A DNA stretch of 64,000 bases from Sutcliffiella horikoshii (GTDB lineage: Bacteria > Bacillota > Bacilli > Bacillales > Bacillaceae_I): positions 4,108,666-4,172,665 of the forward strand of contig KV440964.1 in NCBI GenBank assembly GCA_001636495.1. Direction: 5' to 3'. Positions 34,138 to 41,617 of the stretch are shown here, piece by piece (position 1 is the stretch's first letter; the number at the start of each line of letters is the position of its first letter). The notes beneath the pieces are model-generated. The model saw only the letters and a program-made list of their open reading frames with translations, had not been told where the DNA came from and did no database searches. The translations under genes were made by a program, and so were the position numbers.

Positions 34138-34920
34138 TCAAATCCTCATATCCCATCGCTCTTGCTCCGTCTCTTTCAACTGCTTCTCCGTTTCCTCAGG
34201 ATAAACAGTGCGAAACTTATGGTCATCAGCTGGAATGATTTCTACCATCTTTTCGATCATATCTTCAGGATGGAACTCTTTCAACTGCTCTTCCTGCTCT
34301 TTCATATCTGCTTTTCTGGTAAAATGCTTTTCTTCATCAAACCACTTCCACTTTTCCTCGGCAGCGCGTTTATTGAAACCAGTTGCGTATGGCCCTGGAT
34401 TGATGGTAGCCACTTTCACACCGAACTCTTCCAGCTCCGATTTCATCGTCTGAGCGATACCTTCCAATGCATGCTTGGTTGCCGTATAAGGACCCACATA
34501 AGGTGTCGCGGAAATGCCCGCCATGGAACTCATGAAGACTATCTTTCCACTCCCCCTTTTCACCAGTTTCCTTGCAGCAATCTGCGCAGTTTCAAGGGTC
34601 GCGAAAACATTTATTTCAAAAAGGGCACGAAATCTTTCCATCGGCACTTCCCCAAGCGGACCTCCCTCATTAATTGCAGCATTGGCCACAAACACGTCAA
34701 AATCGTATTTCTCCATTTGCTCCAAATCAAGAGGGTTGGTAATGTCGAGCTTGAACACTTCCATATCCAACCCTTTGGTTTCTACTTCCCGCAATAGATC
34801 GGTTTTCTGGGATGTCAGTTCCGTCGTTGCGATCACTCTATGCCCTTTCTCGGCAAGTCCTAACGCCGCACCTCTTCCAAGCCCGGTTCCCGCTCCTGTA
34901 ATGAATATTGTTTTAGCCAT
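34138..34920 (-). CDS. Short-chain dehydrogenase/reductase
   Basis: 260 residues with a Rossmann fold: cofactor loop TGAGTGLGRGAALGLAEKG, NAA motif in VANAAINEGG, catalytic Ser in MSSMAGISATPY and YxxxK in YTATKHALEG. The TGxGxGLG variant and acidic/neutral residue after strand 2 (ATTELTS) leave NAD or NADP open. The substrate is unknown. AGGAGG before the start; own terminator; single gene. Confidence 0.9.
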   Translation of the reverse strand: MAKTIFITGAGTGLGRGAALGLAEKGHRVIATTELTSQKTDLLREVETKGLDMEVFKLDITNPLDLEQMEKYDFDVFVANAAINEGGPLGEVPMERFRALFEINVFATLETAQIAARKLVKRGSGKIVFMSSMAGISATPYVGPYTATKHALEGIAQTMKSELEEFGVKVATINPGPYATGFNKRAAEEKWKWFDEEKHFTRKADMKEQEEQLKEFHPEDMIEKMVEIIPADDHKFRTVYPEETEKQLKETEQERWDMRI

Positions 34921-35021
34921 TTGAACGCCTCCTGTAAAAATAGGTTATCGTTTTGTGTTCCCTGCAGGAGTAGTGGCAAAACAAGGAGCTACTATCGAGG
35001 GGATTTAGAGCAAGTCAACTT

Positions 35022-35405
35022 TTATCTCCCCTTCTCCATCACCGCAAAATAGTTCTCTTCCCCGTCGGCAAAATTGAACACCTTTCCAGAAGGCATATCA
35101 ACCATCTCGCCAACTTTTACATTTTTATCAGTCAATTCACCATATAGCCCTTCAATATCCTCCGTGAAAAACATCAAAGAAGGTGTACCCAAGTTCAGCT
35201 CCGGTGACATTTTAGCAACAAACTCTTTATTGTGGAGGATGATGTTTGTTTCCGATTCCTTGGATGGTGCTATTTCAATCCATCTCATCCCTTCCCCGTT
35301 ATCCTCTTCTGAAATTACTTGGAACCCTACTTTTTCCGTCCAAAACCTTACCGCTTCATCCTGGTTATTAACGTAAAGCATGACTTGACCGAGTTTATTA
35401 ATCAT
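35022..35405 (-). CDS. VOC-family (glyoxalase-like) protein
   Basis: 127 residues: two beta-alpha-beta-beta-beta modules with MLYVNNQDEAVRFWTEKVGF at the N-terminus, the usual YxxDxxxAxxFY-like opening of this superfamily. Start at 35405 has AAGGAGG 9 bases upstream; a longer frame to 35501 does not. Members are dioxygenases, isomerases or drug-binding resistance proteins; no specific role can be given. Confidence 0.85.
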   Translation of the reverse strand: MINKLGQVMLYVNNQDEAVRFWTEKVGFQVISEEDNGEGMRWIEIAPSKESETNIILHNKEFVAKMSPELNLGTPSLMFFTEDIEGLYGELTDKNVKVGEMVDMPSGKVFNFADGEENYFAVMEKGR

Positions 35406-35508
35406 TGTTTTTTCCTCCTTAAAGGTTATGTAGTAACAATTTCTAGGCATTTTATAGAAATCCTTTAAATGAATGGAACAAAAAGTCTTTTCATAATTCA
35501 AAAACTTA

Positions 35509-35537
35509 TGTAAACTTGAATTTATAATCAGTTAACA
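35509..35537 (+). promoter_or_regulatory. BirA-like operator upstream of bioY
   Basis: TGTAAACT (35509-35516) and AGTTAACA (35530-35537) form an inverted repeat with 13 bases between, like the Gram-positive BirA operator (TGTTAACY..RGTTAACA). A TATAAT (35522-35527) lies inside the site, so repressor binding would block the promoter. The ribosome binding site of bioY follows at once. Confidence 0.72.
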
Positions 35538-35555
35538 AATCAGGAGGAACATCAA

Positions 35556-36125
35556 ATGACTGCAAAAAACGAAAGATTAAGATGGCTAATTTTATGCGCT
35601 ATGTTCGCCGCGATCACAGCAGTGCTCGCACAGATGGAAATTCCATTGCCGCTTGTCCCAATCAGTGGGCAAACACTCGCGGTGGGACTTGCAGCAACCA
35701 TCCTCGGAAGCAGATACGGGGCTATGTCGATGGTCTGCTACGTCCTGCTTGGAGCTGTCGGCTTACCAGTGTTCGCCGAAATGAAAGGTGGAGCTGGGGT
35801 ATTAGTCGGTCCAACCGGAGGATACATATTCGGCTTCATCCTAGCAGCATTCTTTACTGGTTACATTTTAGAAAAAACATCTTTCACTTTAAAATGGGCA
35901 ATGGTCGCCAACACCGTAGGAATGATTATTACACTTGTGATGGGAACGGTTCAGTTAAAAATGGTGATGGCTATGACATGGGCCGATGCATTGAAATTTG
36001 GGGTCTATCCTTTTATAGTCGTGGGTCTGATCAAAGCATTCTTGGCAAGCTGGATTGGGATAACCGTAAGAAGACGTCTGAAGCAGGCGAACCTTTTACA
36101 GGTTAAAGGGGATGTGGCTGCCTAA
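35556..36125 (+). CDS. bioY: Biotin ECF transporter S component BioY
   Basis: 189 residues, six membrane helices. Family marks: IPLPLVPISGQTLAVGLAA, YVLLGAVGLPVFA and GPTGGYIFGFILAAF. BioY binds biotin in the membrane and works with a shared EcfAAT energising module encoded elsewhere. AGGAGGAAC lies before the ATG. The BirA-like operator directly upstream implies repression when biotin is plentiful. Confidence 0.95.
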   Translation: MTAKNERLRWLILCAMFAAITAVLAQMEIPLPLVPISGQTLAVGLAATILGSRYGAMSMVCYVLLGAVGLPVFAEMKGGAGVLVGPTGGYIFGFILAAFFTGYILEKTSFTLKWAMVANTVGMIITLVMGTVQLKMVMAMTWADALKFGVYPFIVVGLIKAFLASWIGITVRRRLKQANLLQVKGDVAA

Positions 36126-36156
36126 GCTAGGAGCAACTAACACTCTGGTGTATAAT

Positions 36157-36189
36157 AAAAAAGAGAGAAGTGCGCCAACACCTCTCTCT
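36157..36189 (-). terminator. Terminator of the PadR/HAAS operon
   Basis: On the minus strand AGAGAGAGGTG and CACTTCTCTCT pair with one mismatch around TTGGCG, followed by a run of six T. Confidence 0.72.
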
Positions 36190-36211
36190 ACGATTCAATC
36201 AATCTTAATAG

Positions 36212-36257
36212 GAAAGCCACCTTTTTCTTTTACCAAAGCATAAGGTGGTTTTCTTTT
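36212..36257 (+). terminator. Possible terminator after bioY
   Basis: GAAAGCCACCTT (36212-36223) pairs with AAGGTGGTTTTC (36242-36253) with one G-T pair and an 18-nt loop, followed by TTTTG. Confidence 0.6.
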
Positions 36258-36279
36258 GTCCAAACACCTCGTAATATCA

Positions 36280-36945
36280 CTACCTCGACACCATCTTCCT
36301 GCGGTCCGTTCCCGTAAATAAAAGCCCTAACCATAATCCAAGTCCGATGATAAAGAAAAGCATGAAGGAACTGATGGCGATATACACCTCGCCAGTCGCA
36401 AATCCTGATGTGAATGCCACATACAGACTAAATGCGATCAACCCTACTGCAACAGCATAAAAAATAGCCCGTACCTTATTCATCGCATACTTTTTACTAG
36501 TTTCTCTTGTCAGCGCACTATACGTAATGATGGCAATCCCAAATACGGCGAATATCGCAGTACCCGTGACAGCTTCCATTTGCAGACCCATGAAAAACAA
36601 CATGGCAGTTGTTAATACACCGAATAATATAAGCAAAATTCCCGTAATCAATCCGGCGACAGCTATTCTTTCTGTCATCGACGAATAGACCGCTTGTTTC
36701 GCTTTGTCCTGGCCGACTTCACGCATATCATCCACAAGTCCGCTAAGGTCCCCCATCGAACTCACTGCTTCTTTAAATGCAGTCGACTCATCCATTCCTC
36801 CTTTTTTATAGTCCGCAATTTTTTCTTTTAGATTGGTTGCCAGCTCCTCTTTTAAATCATATAACTGCTGACTTTCCCCGACGCCAGAAAACAGGCCATT
36901 CACATATGCATGAATTTTTCTATCCAAGTCACTCTGGTTTCTCAT
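36280..36945 (-). CDS. HAAS-domain membrane protein in a second PadR operon
   Basis: 221 residues. Residues 8-70 (LDRKIHAYVNGLFSGVGESQ, LYDLKEELATNLKEKIADYK, FKEAVSSMGDLSGLVDDM) are a HAAS/permease-prefix domain, followed by four membrane helices. It overlaps the padR gene by 17 bases. ATG 36945 is used; a TTG one codon upstream is 8 bases from GGAGG and is possible. The N-terminal domain is similar in kind to those at 20250-20471 and 38480-38680 in this window. Confidence 0.82.
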   Translation of the reverse strand: MRNQSDLDRKIHAYVNGLFSGVGESQQLYDLKEELATNLKEKIADYKKGGMDESTAFKEAVSSMGDLSGLVDDMREVGQDKAKQAVYSSMTERIAVAGLITGILLILFGVLTTAMLFFMGLQMEAVTGTAIFAVFGIAIITYSALTRETSKKYAMNKVRAIFYAVAVGLIAFSLYVAFTSGFATGEVYIAISSFMLFFIIGLGLWLGLLFTGTDRRKMVSR

Positions 36946-37288
36946 CAATTTTGATTCCTCCCTCTATTAAGTAATGAAGTACCTCTTTCGCAAAGTTCCA
37001 TTCTTCCTTGTACTGATCATAGCGCGCTATACCATCTTCCGTTATCCGATAGTACTTCCTGCGACCACCCTGCGTTTCATCTCCCCAATATGAAGCAATA
37101 GATCCTTCCTTTTCAAGACGACGAAAAGCGGTATACAAGGTTGCCTCTTTCAATTCATACTGATTTTTGCTCAGTTCAATGATGGTCTTGTATATCTGAT
37201 AACCATAGCTATCCCCTTGCCGCAGCACATTAAGAATAATGGTATCCGTATGACCTCGTATCAAATCAGTCGATATTTTGCTCCCCAC
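36929..37288 (-). CDS. PadR-family transcriptional regulator
   Basis: 119 residues, PadR winged helix: HTDTIILNVLRQGDSYGYQI, KEATLYTAFRRLEKEGSIAS and GGRRKYYRITEDG. The start is GTG 37288 with AGGAGG 9 bases before. First gene of a two-gene operon with a HAAS membrane protein. An ACT-N11-AGT palindrome at 37322-37344 lies just upstream and suggests autoregulation. Confidence 0.9.
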   Translation of the reverse strand: MGSKISTDLIRGHTDTIILNVLRQGDSYGYQIYKTIIELSKNQYELKEATLYTAFRRLEKEGSIASYWGDETQGGRRKYYRITEDGIARYDQYKEEWNFAKEVLHYLIEGGIKIDEKPE

Positions 37289-37321
37289 ATCACTTCACCT
37301 CCTGGTTATAATTTACAACAT

Positions 37322-37344
37322 ATTACTATGTGTGTCAAAGTAAT
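37322..37344. promoter_or_regulatory. PadR-type operator
   Basis: ATTACT (37322-37327) and AGTAAT (37339-37344) are separated by 11 bases, the same ACT-N11-AGT geometry as the doubled sites at 20819-20865. A further AGTAAT half-site follows at about 37356. It lies 34 bases upstream of the second padR start. Confidence 0.65.
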
Positions 37345-37475
37345 TTTTCTGATTAAGTAATATGCGACTTAAGATATAGAGTAGTTCGTCCACGCCTTAC
37401 GTACTATATTTTCTTTTTTCTCCAAACCCAAATAAGGGATGCTTCGTCTAAAATGGAGAGAGGGGGGATATCTAA

Positions 37476-38024
37476 ATGAACGAACTAGAGCATAAGGCTG
37501 TTTCTAAAGAATTTGTTACAGATAAAGAACAGCTTATCAATGAATTAATGAATGAGAATGGGGACGGGGTTCTCCACCTTGTTTTTACATATGTTAAGAA
37601 CCGGACGATTGCGGAGGATTTGACACAAGAGATTTTTATCAAGTGCTATGAGAAGTTAGAACAATTCAATTACCAGGCTTCAATAAAAACATGGCTATAC
37701 CGAATTGCTAGCAATCATTGTAAAGACTATCTAAGGAGTTGGCATTATCGAAAACTAATACTCAATGAGAAAATATTGGACTATATACCTTCCAGTTCAA
37801 AGGATGTGGATGCAGAAGTTATATCCAAAAACGAAGAAGAAAGCCTGACCAATGCAGTAATGGAATTACCAATAAAATATCGTGAAGTGGTTGTCCTTCA
37901 TTACTATGAGGAACTTCCATTGGCTGAAATTAGCAAGATTACTTCGGTTAATGTGAACACGATAAAAACAAGACTTAAACGCGCAAAAGAGATTTTAAAA
38001 GAACACATGATAGAGGAGGTCTAA
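37476..38024 (+). CDS. ECF sigma factor heading a HAAS-SEDS operon
   Basis: 182 residues. Region 2: LVFTYVKNRTIAEDLTQEIFIKCYEKLE and IKTWLYRIASNHCKDYLRSW; region 4: LPIKYREVVVLHYYEELPLAE and VNVNTIKTRLKRAKEILKE. It is followed after 3 bases by a PadR-like gene and then by a HAAS-SEDS fusion, all with strong ribosome binding sites, so the three form an operon. No classical anti-sigma factor is present; the PadR-like or HAAS protein may take that place (inference). Confidence 0.9.
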   Translation: MNELEHKAVSKEFVTDKEQLINELMNENGDGVLHLVFTYVKNRTIAEDLTQEIFIKCYEKLEQFNYQASIKTWLYRIASNHCKDYLRSWHYRKLILNEKILDYIPSSSKDVDAEVISKNEEESLTNAVMELPIKYREVVVLHYYEELPLAEISKITSVNVNTIKTRLKRAKEILKEHMIEEV

Positions 38025-38027
38025 AGA

Positions 38028-38462
38028 ATGAATGATCCATTCCTAAATTTCAAAAAGTCTATGAAAAAGAATGTTTTCAAGAATCTCTCTTTAACAGATG
38101 AAAGAAAAGCTAGAGTGAACGAAGCGATACAGGCAAAACGCTCTTCCTCTTCGCTTCACTCATTTAGCGAAGATACCATCCTGGCAATTTTGAAATCGCT
38201 ACAACTTGAGGCCAAACATGGGTTTGAGATATCCACTCAACTTTTCCAAATAAGAGAGCACAGCTTTCTTCATAACGAAGGACAACTTTATACACTTTTG
38301 CATTTGCTCGAGAAAAAAGAGGTGCTGAAGTCCAAGTGGAGTGAGGAAAAGAAATATTACTCATTAACCGCAAAAGGCCAAAAGTACTTAGCAGCTGCTC
38401 AAAAAGGATATTCCAAACAACCGCTTGCATTAAAAGACCTTTTAGAGGAGGCCTCCTTATGA
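38028..38462 (+). CDS. PadR-like winged-helix protein
   Basis: 144 residues. A ~45-residue basic N-terminal extension (NFKKSMKKNVFKNL) precedes a PadR-type wing: ILAILKSLQLEAKHGFEIST, LHNEGQLYTLLHLLEKKE and EKKYYSLTAKGQKYL. GAGGAGG before the start; the stop overlaps the next gene by 4 bases (ATGA). The extension resembles the membrane-proximal part of small anti-sigma proteins, but no membrane helix is present. Confidence 0.82.
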   Translation: MNDPFLNFKKSMKKNVFKNLSLTDERKARVNEAIQAKRSSSSLHSFSEDTILAILKSLQLEAKHGFEISTQLFQIREHSFLHNEGQLYTLLHLLEKKEVLKSKWSEEKKYYSLTAKGQKYLAAAQKGYSKQPLALKDLLEEASL

Positions 38463-39751
38463 GCTCCCCCGTATTTAATGAATTTTTAGCAAAAGTAAAG
38501 TCGAAAGTAAAGTCGAAAGAAGCACACAAAATGATCGAGAAAGAGCTCCATCATCATCTTCAAGAGCTAAGCCATTCCTTCCAGAATCGTGAGGATTCCA
38601 AAGAAGAGGCGGAAATTAAAGCTGTTCAAGAAATGGGGAATCCTTATTCAATTGGGGAAAAGTTAAATAAGCTACATAAACCCAGAATGGACTGGGTTCT
38701 CCTTATTCTTTTTGTCATGATTGGTGCTATCAGTTTTCTTCCCTTAATTGGTAATGCTCCTGGTCCATCCTTTTTAGAACGCCAAGCAGTATGGTATGGT
38801 TTGGCATCCATTGTCACACTATCTTTTCTGCTTTTTGATTATAGGAAGCTTATTAACTGGTGGATAGCTTTATATGTTAGTGGCGTGTTGTTGTTACTAT
38901 ATCTTCTTGTATTCGGCATTACGCAAAACGGAGTTCTACGCTGGATATCATTTGGAGGATTTACGGTAGATGTCACTACCATTACCATGCTTTTATTTTT
39001 CCTGGCATGGGCTGGTATTTTTACCAAGAACAATATGTTCAGCGGTTGGAGACAAATAATACTGTTTATCTTATTCTGGATTCCATTCATCCTTTATATG
39101 ATGCTTCCATACTTTCCTTACAGTATTTTTTATTTCTTCTGTGCATTAATGATGTTCACTTTTTCCCATATTTCGAAAAAGAGCAAGATCATCATGGTCA
39201 CAGCAAACATGACCACGTGTTTACTATTTATTGTACCGATTTTAATCAACTTTCGTGGTAGCCGTTTAAGTGAAAGACTATTTTCATTTCTTTCCCCTGA
39301 AAAATTTCAATCGGGTTATATGTATATCTTGCTGAGGGAATTCCTTGCTGACGCAGGCTGGTTTGGAAATGGATTAAACGGGGATAGTTCCATTCAAGCT
39401 CTGCCAGAAGCACATACAGATTTTGCTTTTCCATACCTAGTTTACTCACTAGGATGGGCGTTCGGAATATTTCTAAGTATTTTATTGCTAGTCTTCATAT
39501 GGAGAATGTCCCAAATTGCAAGCAAGACGAAAGATTACTATGGAAAGATACTAGTTGTCGGCGGAGCTACCTTAATAGCAGTCCCAGCTGTATGGAACAT
39601 CCTTATGGGCTTAGGATTTGCACCGATAATAAATGTATCTTTGCCATTCGTCAGTTATGGGGGAAGTGCACTACTTTTTTATTCAGCCGTTTTAGGGATT
39701 ATCTTAAGTGTTTACAGGCGGAAAGATATCGTGGAGCCTAGTGAAATCTAG
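38459..39751 (+). CDS. HAAS-SEDS fusion: FtsW/RodA-family membrane protein
   Basis: 430 residues. Residues 1-72 are a cytoplasmic HAAS-like domain (MIEKELHHHLQELSHSFQ, EIKAVQEMGNPYSIGEKL). Then about ten membrane helices with the SEDS marks: HTDFAFPYLVYSLGWAFG (the TDF loop conserved in SEDS glycosyltransferases), and near the C-terminus LPFVSYGGSALL. SEDS proteins polymerise lipid II glycan chains with a class B PBP. Here the enzyme is tied to an ECF sigma factor and a PadR-like protein, pointing to an envelope-stress-induced glycan polymerase; no PBP gene is adjacent. Confidence 0.87.
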   Translation: MSSPVFNEFLAKVKSKVKSKEAHKMIEKELHHHLQELSHSFQNREDSKEEAEIKAVQEMGNPYSIGEKLNKLHKPRMDWVLLILFVMIGAISFLPLIGNAPGPSFLERQAVWYGLASIVTLSFLLFDYRKLINWWIALYVSGVLLLLYLLVFGITQNGVLRWISFGGFTVDVTTITMLLFFLAWAGIFTKNNMFSGWRQIILFILFWIPFILYMMLPYFPYSIFYFFCALMMFTFSHISKKSKIIMVTANMTTCLLFIVPILINFRGSRLSERLFSFLSPEKFQSGYMYILLREFLADAGWFGNGLNGDSSIQALPEAHTDFAFPYLVYSLGWAFGIFLSILLLVFIWRMSQIASKTKDYYGKILVVGGATLIAVPAVWNILMGLGFAPIINVSLPFVSYGGSALLFYSAVLGIILSVYRRKDIVEPSEI

Positions 39752-39766
39752 CTTTTATAAAGGAAA

Positions 39767-39806
39767 GGGAGGTTTCTTCTGTGTGACAGTAGAAACCTCC
39801 CTCATT
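39767..39806. terminator. Bidirectional terminator between convergent operons
   Basis: GGGAGGTTTCT (39767-39777) pairs perfectly with AGAAACCTCCC (39791-39801), followed by TCATTTTTATTT on the plus strand. It ends the SEDS operon and the MMPL/heptad operon. Confidence 0.85.
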
Positions 39807-39811
39807 TTTAT

Positions 39812-41617
39812 TTACTTAAACAACTCTTTCAACAAAGTCCAGAACCCTTTCTTCTTCTCAGGCTCCGCTTCTTTCGTTTTCTTTTCTTCCATCTTAATCG
39901 CCTCAGTTTTAATCACAAACTGTACGGAAGTAACTTTCTCATTCTCTTCAGATACAAACGACACCGGTTTGAAATCTGATTTATCATATTCCTGAATCAT
40001 CTTGTCGATTTCGGCTTGCATTTTTTCAGGAAGATCTTTGGTTTCTGAATACAATTCTTCTGTTCCCTCAGACAATTCCCCGACTCCAGATGACAATTCA
40101 TTCGTGCCATCCGTCAAACCAATCAAGCCTGTGTGAAGCTGTGAATAGGATGTGGATAGCTCTCCAACCCCGTTCGTATAGCTCACAAGCCCGGAGTGGA
40201 ACTGATCATAATTAGCTACCAATGTTTCCATGCCTTTCGTCAACTCAGCAAATCCACTCAAGTCGGTTTCCTCTAATGAAGCAGAAAGCTCATCCGCAAT
40301 GGTCGTCAACGTGCCACTCATACCTCTAACTGCCCCATCGACCTGCGTAAGGGAAGGCTCCACTGCAGCAAATGCTTCACGCACCTGTGCATAAGTCCCT
40401 TTCACTTTTTGAGCAGCAGCATAATTGGCCACCAACTTATCCACAACAGTAGGATCTGCTCCGCTTTCGTATAATCCGGAAATCTCTGCCTCTGATAGGT
40501 CTCCAGCTGGGATTTCCGAAATGGTACCATCTAGTGCAGCATATGCCGCCCCATAGTTTTCCTTTAAAGTAGCGAGGCCGTCCGCCGTTTCATTCAAGCC
40601 TTTCGCAAGCTCACGCAACCCCGCCGGCAATTCCGTCAAACTGCTCAAATCAACGTCGGCTGCACCACCGGAAAGCTCCCGGTTAATCGTTCCTAACGCT
40701 TCTTTTATCGATGAAGATGCCCCAACCAACTCAGATGAAGATCCATTCAGCTGATTGATGCCATTCTTATATTGTGCAGAACCATCACGAAGCTTCCCAG
40801 CACCGCCATTCAACTCAGCAACACCGTCCTGCAACTGGCCAACCCCATCATTCAACTGCCCGATGGCATCAGACAGTTCCGCCATATCATCGGTCATCCC
40901 TTCCGTTCCTGTTGTATCGATTGGAAGGCTGGATGGGACTGCGGCGATTTCGACACCATTGAATTCAAAGTTATCCACATCAGCTTCGACACTTAGCTGT
41001 TCTTCTTTTCCAGGCATTACAGTAAACGTGATCTGTTTATTTTTCCCGACATTCGCCTGCATACCACCAGAGGATGGTTCAATATTCTTGTACGTATTCG
41101 GCAGCGTCAAGGAAATCTGCAGCAAGTAATTTTCATAAAAGACGGTGTCCACATTCTCGTTTGCCACCGTTTCCACTTGAATTTCAACATGACCGGTCTC
41201 ACCTGCAAGCTCAGAAGGTTCCACCTCACGTCCGTCCAATAGATAAGTAACCGTCACATCCCACGGCAGTTCCGTTCCTTCTTCCAAGTCCCCTTGATAG
41301 TAGAACTTTCCTTCCTGTTCCACATCTGCTGCAACACGTTCGCCCTCTTGCTGTAGCTCTGTTCTATCTGTCAGGTTTTTCACCGTTTTATAATTACCAA
41401 AATCAAGGATTTCTCCTGCCTTTGCAACCTCAAGGGTATTCACGACATAGATTGGTCCAAGATCACCGTTCGCTTTCAAAGTGGCATACACGACTTCTTC
41501 CTTAAACCGGACATTACTTTGATCCTCAGCCAAAACCCCACTCGCATTCCCAAGAAATGAAGGTAAGAAAATCATTCCGGCAAGTGCACCATAAAGTAGT
41601 TTGTTCTTTCTCATCAT
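39812..41617 (-). CDS. Secreted YhgE-like heptad-repeat protein, partner of the MMPL exporter
   Basis: 601 residues. Signal peptide at 1-31 (YGALAGMIFLPSFLGNASGVLA), a beta-rich domain (about 35-235), then a long helical region with repeating LxxGxxQLxxG heptads (LNDGVGQLQDGVAELNGGAG, LTDGTNELSSGVGELSEGTEEL). The C-terminus is basic (KKTKEAEPEKKKGFWTLLKELFK). Such proteins accompany MMPL/RND exporters in Firmicutes and may bridge the cell wall. Its start overlaps the MMPL stop (TGATG); GAGGAG lies 5 bases upstream. Confidence 0.82.
   Translation of the reverse strand: MMRKNKLLYGALAGMIFLPSFLGNASGVLAEDQSNVRFKEEVVYATLKANGDLGPIYVVNTLEVAKAGEILDFGNYKTVKNLTDRTELQQEGERVAADVEQEGKFYYQGDLEEGTELPWDVTVTYLLDGREVEPSELAGETGHVEIQVETVANENVDTVFYENYLLQISLTLPNTYKNIEPSSGGMQANVGKNKQITFTVMPGKEEQLSVEADVDNFEFNGVEIAAVPSSLPIDTTGTEGMTDDMAELSDAIGQLNDGVGQLQDGVAELNGGAGKLRDGSAQYKNGINQLNGSSSELVGASSSIKEALGTINRELSGGAADVDLSSLTELPAGLRELAKGLNETADGLATLKENYGAAYAALDGTISEIPAGDLSEAEISGLYESGADPTVVDKLVANYAAAQKVKGTYAQVREAFAAVEPSLTQVDGAVRGMSGTLTTIADELSASLEETDLSGFAELTKGMETLVANYDQFHSGLVSYTNGVGELSTSYSQLHTGLIGLTDGTNELSSGVGELSEGTEELYSETKDLPEKMQAEIDKMIQEYDKSDFKPVSFVSEENEKVTSVQFVIKTEAIKMEEKKTKEAEPEKKKGFWTLLKELFK

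Noticed and set aside
36129-36135. Further palindromes or a second riboswitch around bioY
   Set aside because: Only the BirA-like operator and ordinary terminators are seen; no conserved riboswitch core.
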